Shown piece after piece: positions 62,852-64,000 of a stretch of 64,000 nucleotides of DNA; position 1 is the stretch's first letter, and each line of letters begins with the position of its first letter. Source of the DNA: Mucilaginibacter sp. SJ. GTDB lineage: Bacteria; Bacteroidota; Bacteroidia; Sphingobacteriales; Sphingobacteriaceae. A model generated the notes under the pieces. The model was not told where the DNA came from. It worked only from the letters and a program-made list of their open reading frames with translations, and made no database searches. The stretch covers positions 806,001 through 870,000 of the forward strand of contig NZ_CP118631.1 of the NCBI RefSeq assembly GCF_028993635.1, in the 5' to 3' direction. A program made the translations under genes and the position numbers.

Positions 62852-63520
62852 ATGATCGATCCAAAAATAGAAACCGCCTTTATAGCAGCGCTTGAGGCCT
62901 TCTCCAAATACAATAGTTTTGATGCAACCGAGTTAACCGACGAGTTTGCTGATGTATTTGCATCCGACGAAGATTTTTTATCTAAAGTAGATGAACTTGA
63001 CGCGGTTTTTGATGAGAACCCGGAAGTTGAAGAACTTCGTGAAATCTTCTTCGACCTATTGATGATCAACTTCTTTAGTGCCGATGTTAAAAAGCTGGAA
63101 GAAGATTATCTTGATACACCGGAGTGGGAAAGTATCGAAGAAGAAACCCTTGACCGTGGTACCGAGCTCCTAAATCTTTTACTTTACCTTAACGAGTGCG
63201 AAGACGAAGATATTGAACCAGAGCTTGAAGACTACCTAAAGGAGTTTTTACTGGTTGATGAGGATGAGTTTCAGGACGAGTATCGCATTTACGAGCCTGT
63301 TATAGCCAATCAAATACTGATTGAAAGCCCGGTGTCCGAAATCAACAAGGTGGCAACGACGCTCCCCGAAGATTCAGAGCTTAAAGAGCTGTTTTACCCG
63401 ATGATGTGCTTTTTCCAGAACATCGATCCATCTAATGAAGAGAAAAAAGAGATTGCCGATAATGCCATCAACAAAGAATTTGATATGGCAGTTTTAGAAA
63501 TCCTGGTAAATTTTCAATAA
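62852..63520 (+). CDS. Acidic all-helical protein, unknown function
   Basis: The 222-residue product starts MIDPKIETAFIAALEAFSKY and is rich in Glu and Asp (stretches such as FASDEDFLSKVDELDAVFDE and LNECEDEDIEPELEDYLKEF), with predicted helical hairpins. I do not recognise the family and see no catalytic motif, signal peptide or membrane segment. It follows the dihydroorotase-like gene after 7 bp and precedes the DUF4199 gene by 37 bp, so the three form an operon-like block; its partner may be a neighbour. Confidence 0.65.
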   Translation: MIDPKIETAFIAALEAFSKYNSFDATELTDEFADVFASDEDFLSKVDELDAVFDENPEVEELREIFFDLLMINFFSADVKKLEEDYLDTPEWESIEEETLDRGTELLNLLLYLNECEDEDIEPELEDYLKEFLLVDEDEFQDEYRIYEPVIANQILIESPVSEINKVATTLPEDSELKELFYPMMCFFQNIDPSNEEKKEIADNAINKEFDMAVLEILVNFQ

Positions 63521-63557
63521 CCCAAATTGCATTTAGTAAGTAAACAAAAGTCGCCAA

Positions 63558-64000
63558 ATGAGTGAAGAGACAGATAAAAAGATAAAGAAACAAGGATTGA
63601 TCAAAGGAGTATTCTTAGGGCTGGTAATTTCAGCTATAAGCATTATTTACTTTTACTTTATGATTTCGTTAGCTAAATCGGCAGTGGTAATTACTTTTGG
63701 CTCAATAGTGTTTTCATACCTGCTCCCTTTGAGTGCCGCAGCTTTATTTTCACTGAGCCTGCGAACCAAAATAGGAGGCTTATGGACCATGCGGCAGGCT
63801 GGCACCGGGATTTTTATTATGTTCTTTATATCGTATCTAATGGTTTTTGTTATTAAAGATCAGCTGTTTGCGAAAGTGATTGAGCCCAACATGGTTCAAA
63901 AAACGGAGGCGGCCATGGTTAACGCGCTTAACAAACTGAAGGAAGAAACCACAAAGCCGGAGGAAAAGAAAGAAGCTGACGCAAAAATAGTGGAAATGAA
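63558..64000 (+). CDS. DUF4199 membrane protein, truncated by the window edge
   Basis: The frame from ATG 63558 runs off the right edge, giving 147 residues. It reads MSEETDKKIKKQGLIKGVFL and then has four hydrophobic segments (LVISAISIIYFYFMI, VVITFGSIVFSYLLPLSAAALF, GIFIMFFISYLMVFVI and an N-terminal one), with a polar charged region near the end. The pattern is that of DUF4199, a Bacteroidota inner-membrane family of unknown function that often sits next to glycosyltransferase or dihydroorotase-like genes. Confidence 0.75.
   Translation, partial: MSEETDKKIKKQGLIKGVFLGLVISAISIIYFYFMISLAKSAVVITFGSIVFSYLLPLSAAALFSLSLRTKIGGLWTMRQAGTGIFIMFFISYLMVFVIKDQLFAKVIEPNMVQKTEAAMVNALNKLKEETTKPEEKKEADAKIVEM

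Overview
The window looks like chromosomal DNA from a Bacteroidota member of the family Sphingobacteriaceae, most likely Mucilaginibacter or a close relative; this is inference. The evidence is a FecR/SusC/SusD polysaccharide-utilisation locus, families largely confined to Bacteroidota (DUF3822, DUF4199, BatA-type proteins, an acidic Walker-less YbiT-type ABC-F), TAnnTTTG promoter boxes in place of strong Shine-Dalgarno signals, and several palindromic intergenic repeats.

Layout. 1-10.5 kb: a polysaccharide-utilisation locus on the + strand, consisting of the end of a FecR anti-sigma factor, a SusC transporter, a SusD lipoprotein, a DUF1735/discoidin lipoprotein, a GH59 galactocerebrosidase-like enzyme and a GH29 alpha-L-fucosidase. 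A tRNA-Lys(CTT) and terminators close this block. 10.9-25.9 kb: housekeeping genes, including an ABC-F protein, pyrE, coaD, two NUDIX hydrolases, a DeoR-type regulator, rsmD, DUF3822, a RecD-like helicase, a DUF5675 gene behind a perfect inverted repeat, a membrane histidine kinase and clpB. 26.0-27.5 kb: a complete IS3-family (IS150-like) insertion sequence. 27.5-42.1 kb: MBL hydrolase, DUF3820, WbqC, corA, an LpxL-like acyltransferase with a GT2 glycosyltransferase, a large MscS channel, aroQ, xerD, a thioesterase, a serine hydrolase, a HAD phosphatase, an acetate transporter and gpmA. 42.1-48.3 kb: a 590-bp AT-rich gap, an uncharacterised lipoprotein with a GATase-like domain, and a paired active/inactive M16 peptidase. 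48.3-59.3 kb: guaB behind a long palindromic repeat, a LOG-type protein, an acyl-CoA carboxylase beta subunit, a GH20 hexosaminidase, a possible structured RNA, trxB, an M19 dipeptidase and an aldo/keto reductase. 59.5-64 kb: a + strand block of a BatA-type protein, a dihydroorotase homologue without its metal ligands, an acidic protein and a truncated DUF4199 gene.

How they work together. The first block is a coherent glycan-uptake system. It binds and imports galactose/fucose-containing glycans at the outer membrane and trims them outside the cytoplasm, under a FecR/ECF-sigma switch whose sigma gene lies upstream of the window. The rest is mostly core metabolism and envelope functions in short operons.

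The observations most worth following are: the perfect inverted repeat abutting the DUF5675 start codon; the divergent pyrE/NUDIX pair whose start codons overlap; a set of TAnnTTTG boxes 4-5 nt from start codons, which suggests leaderless mRNAs; an ABC-F protein with one dead ATP site; a dihydroorotase-like protein with no HxH motif; the GATase-like lipoprotein; and a possible structured RNA beside trxB. I did not recognise a wholly new multi-gene system. No database search was possible, so all family assignments are from sequence recognition.
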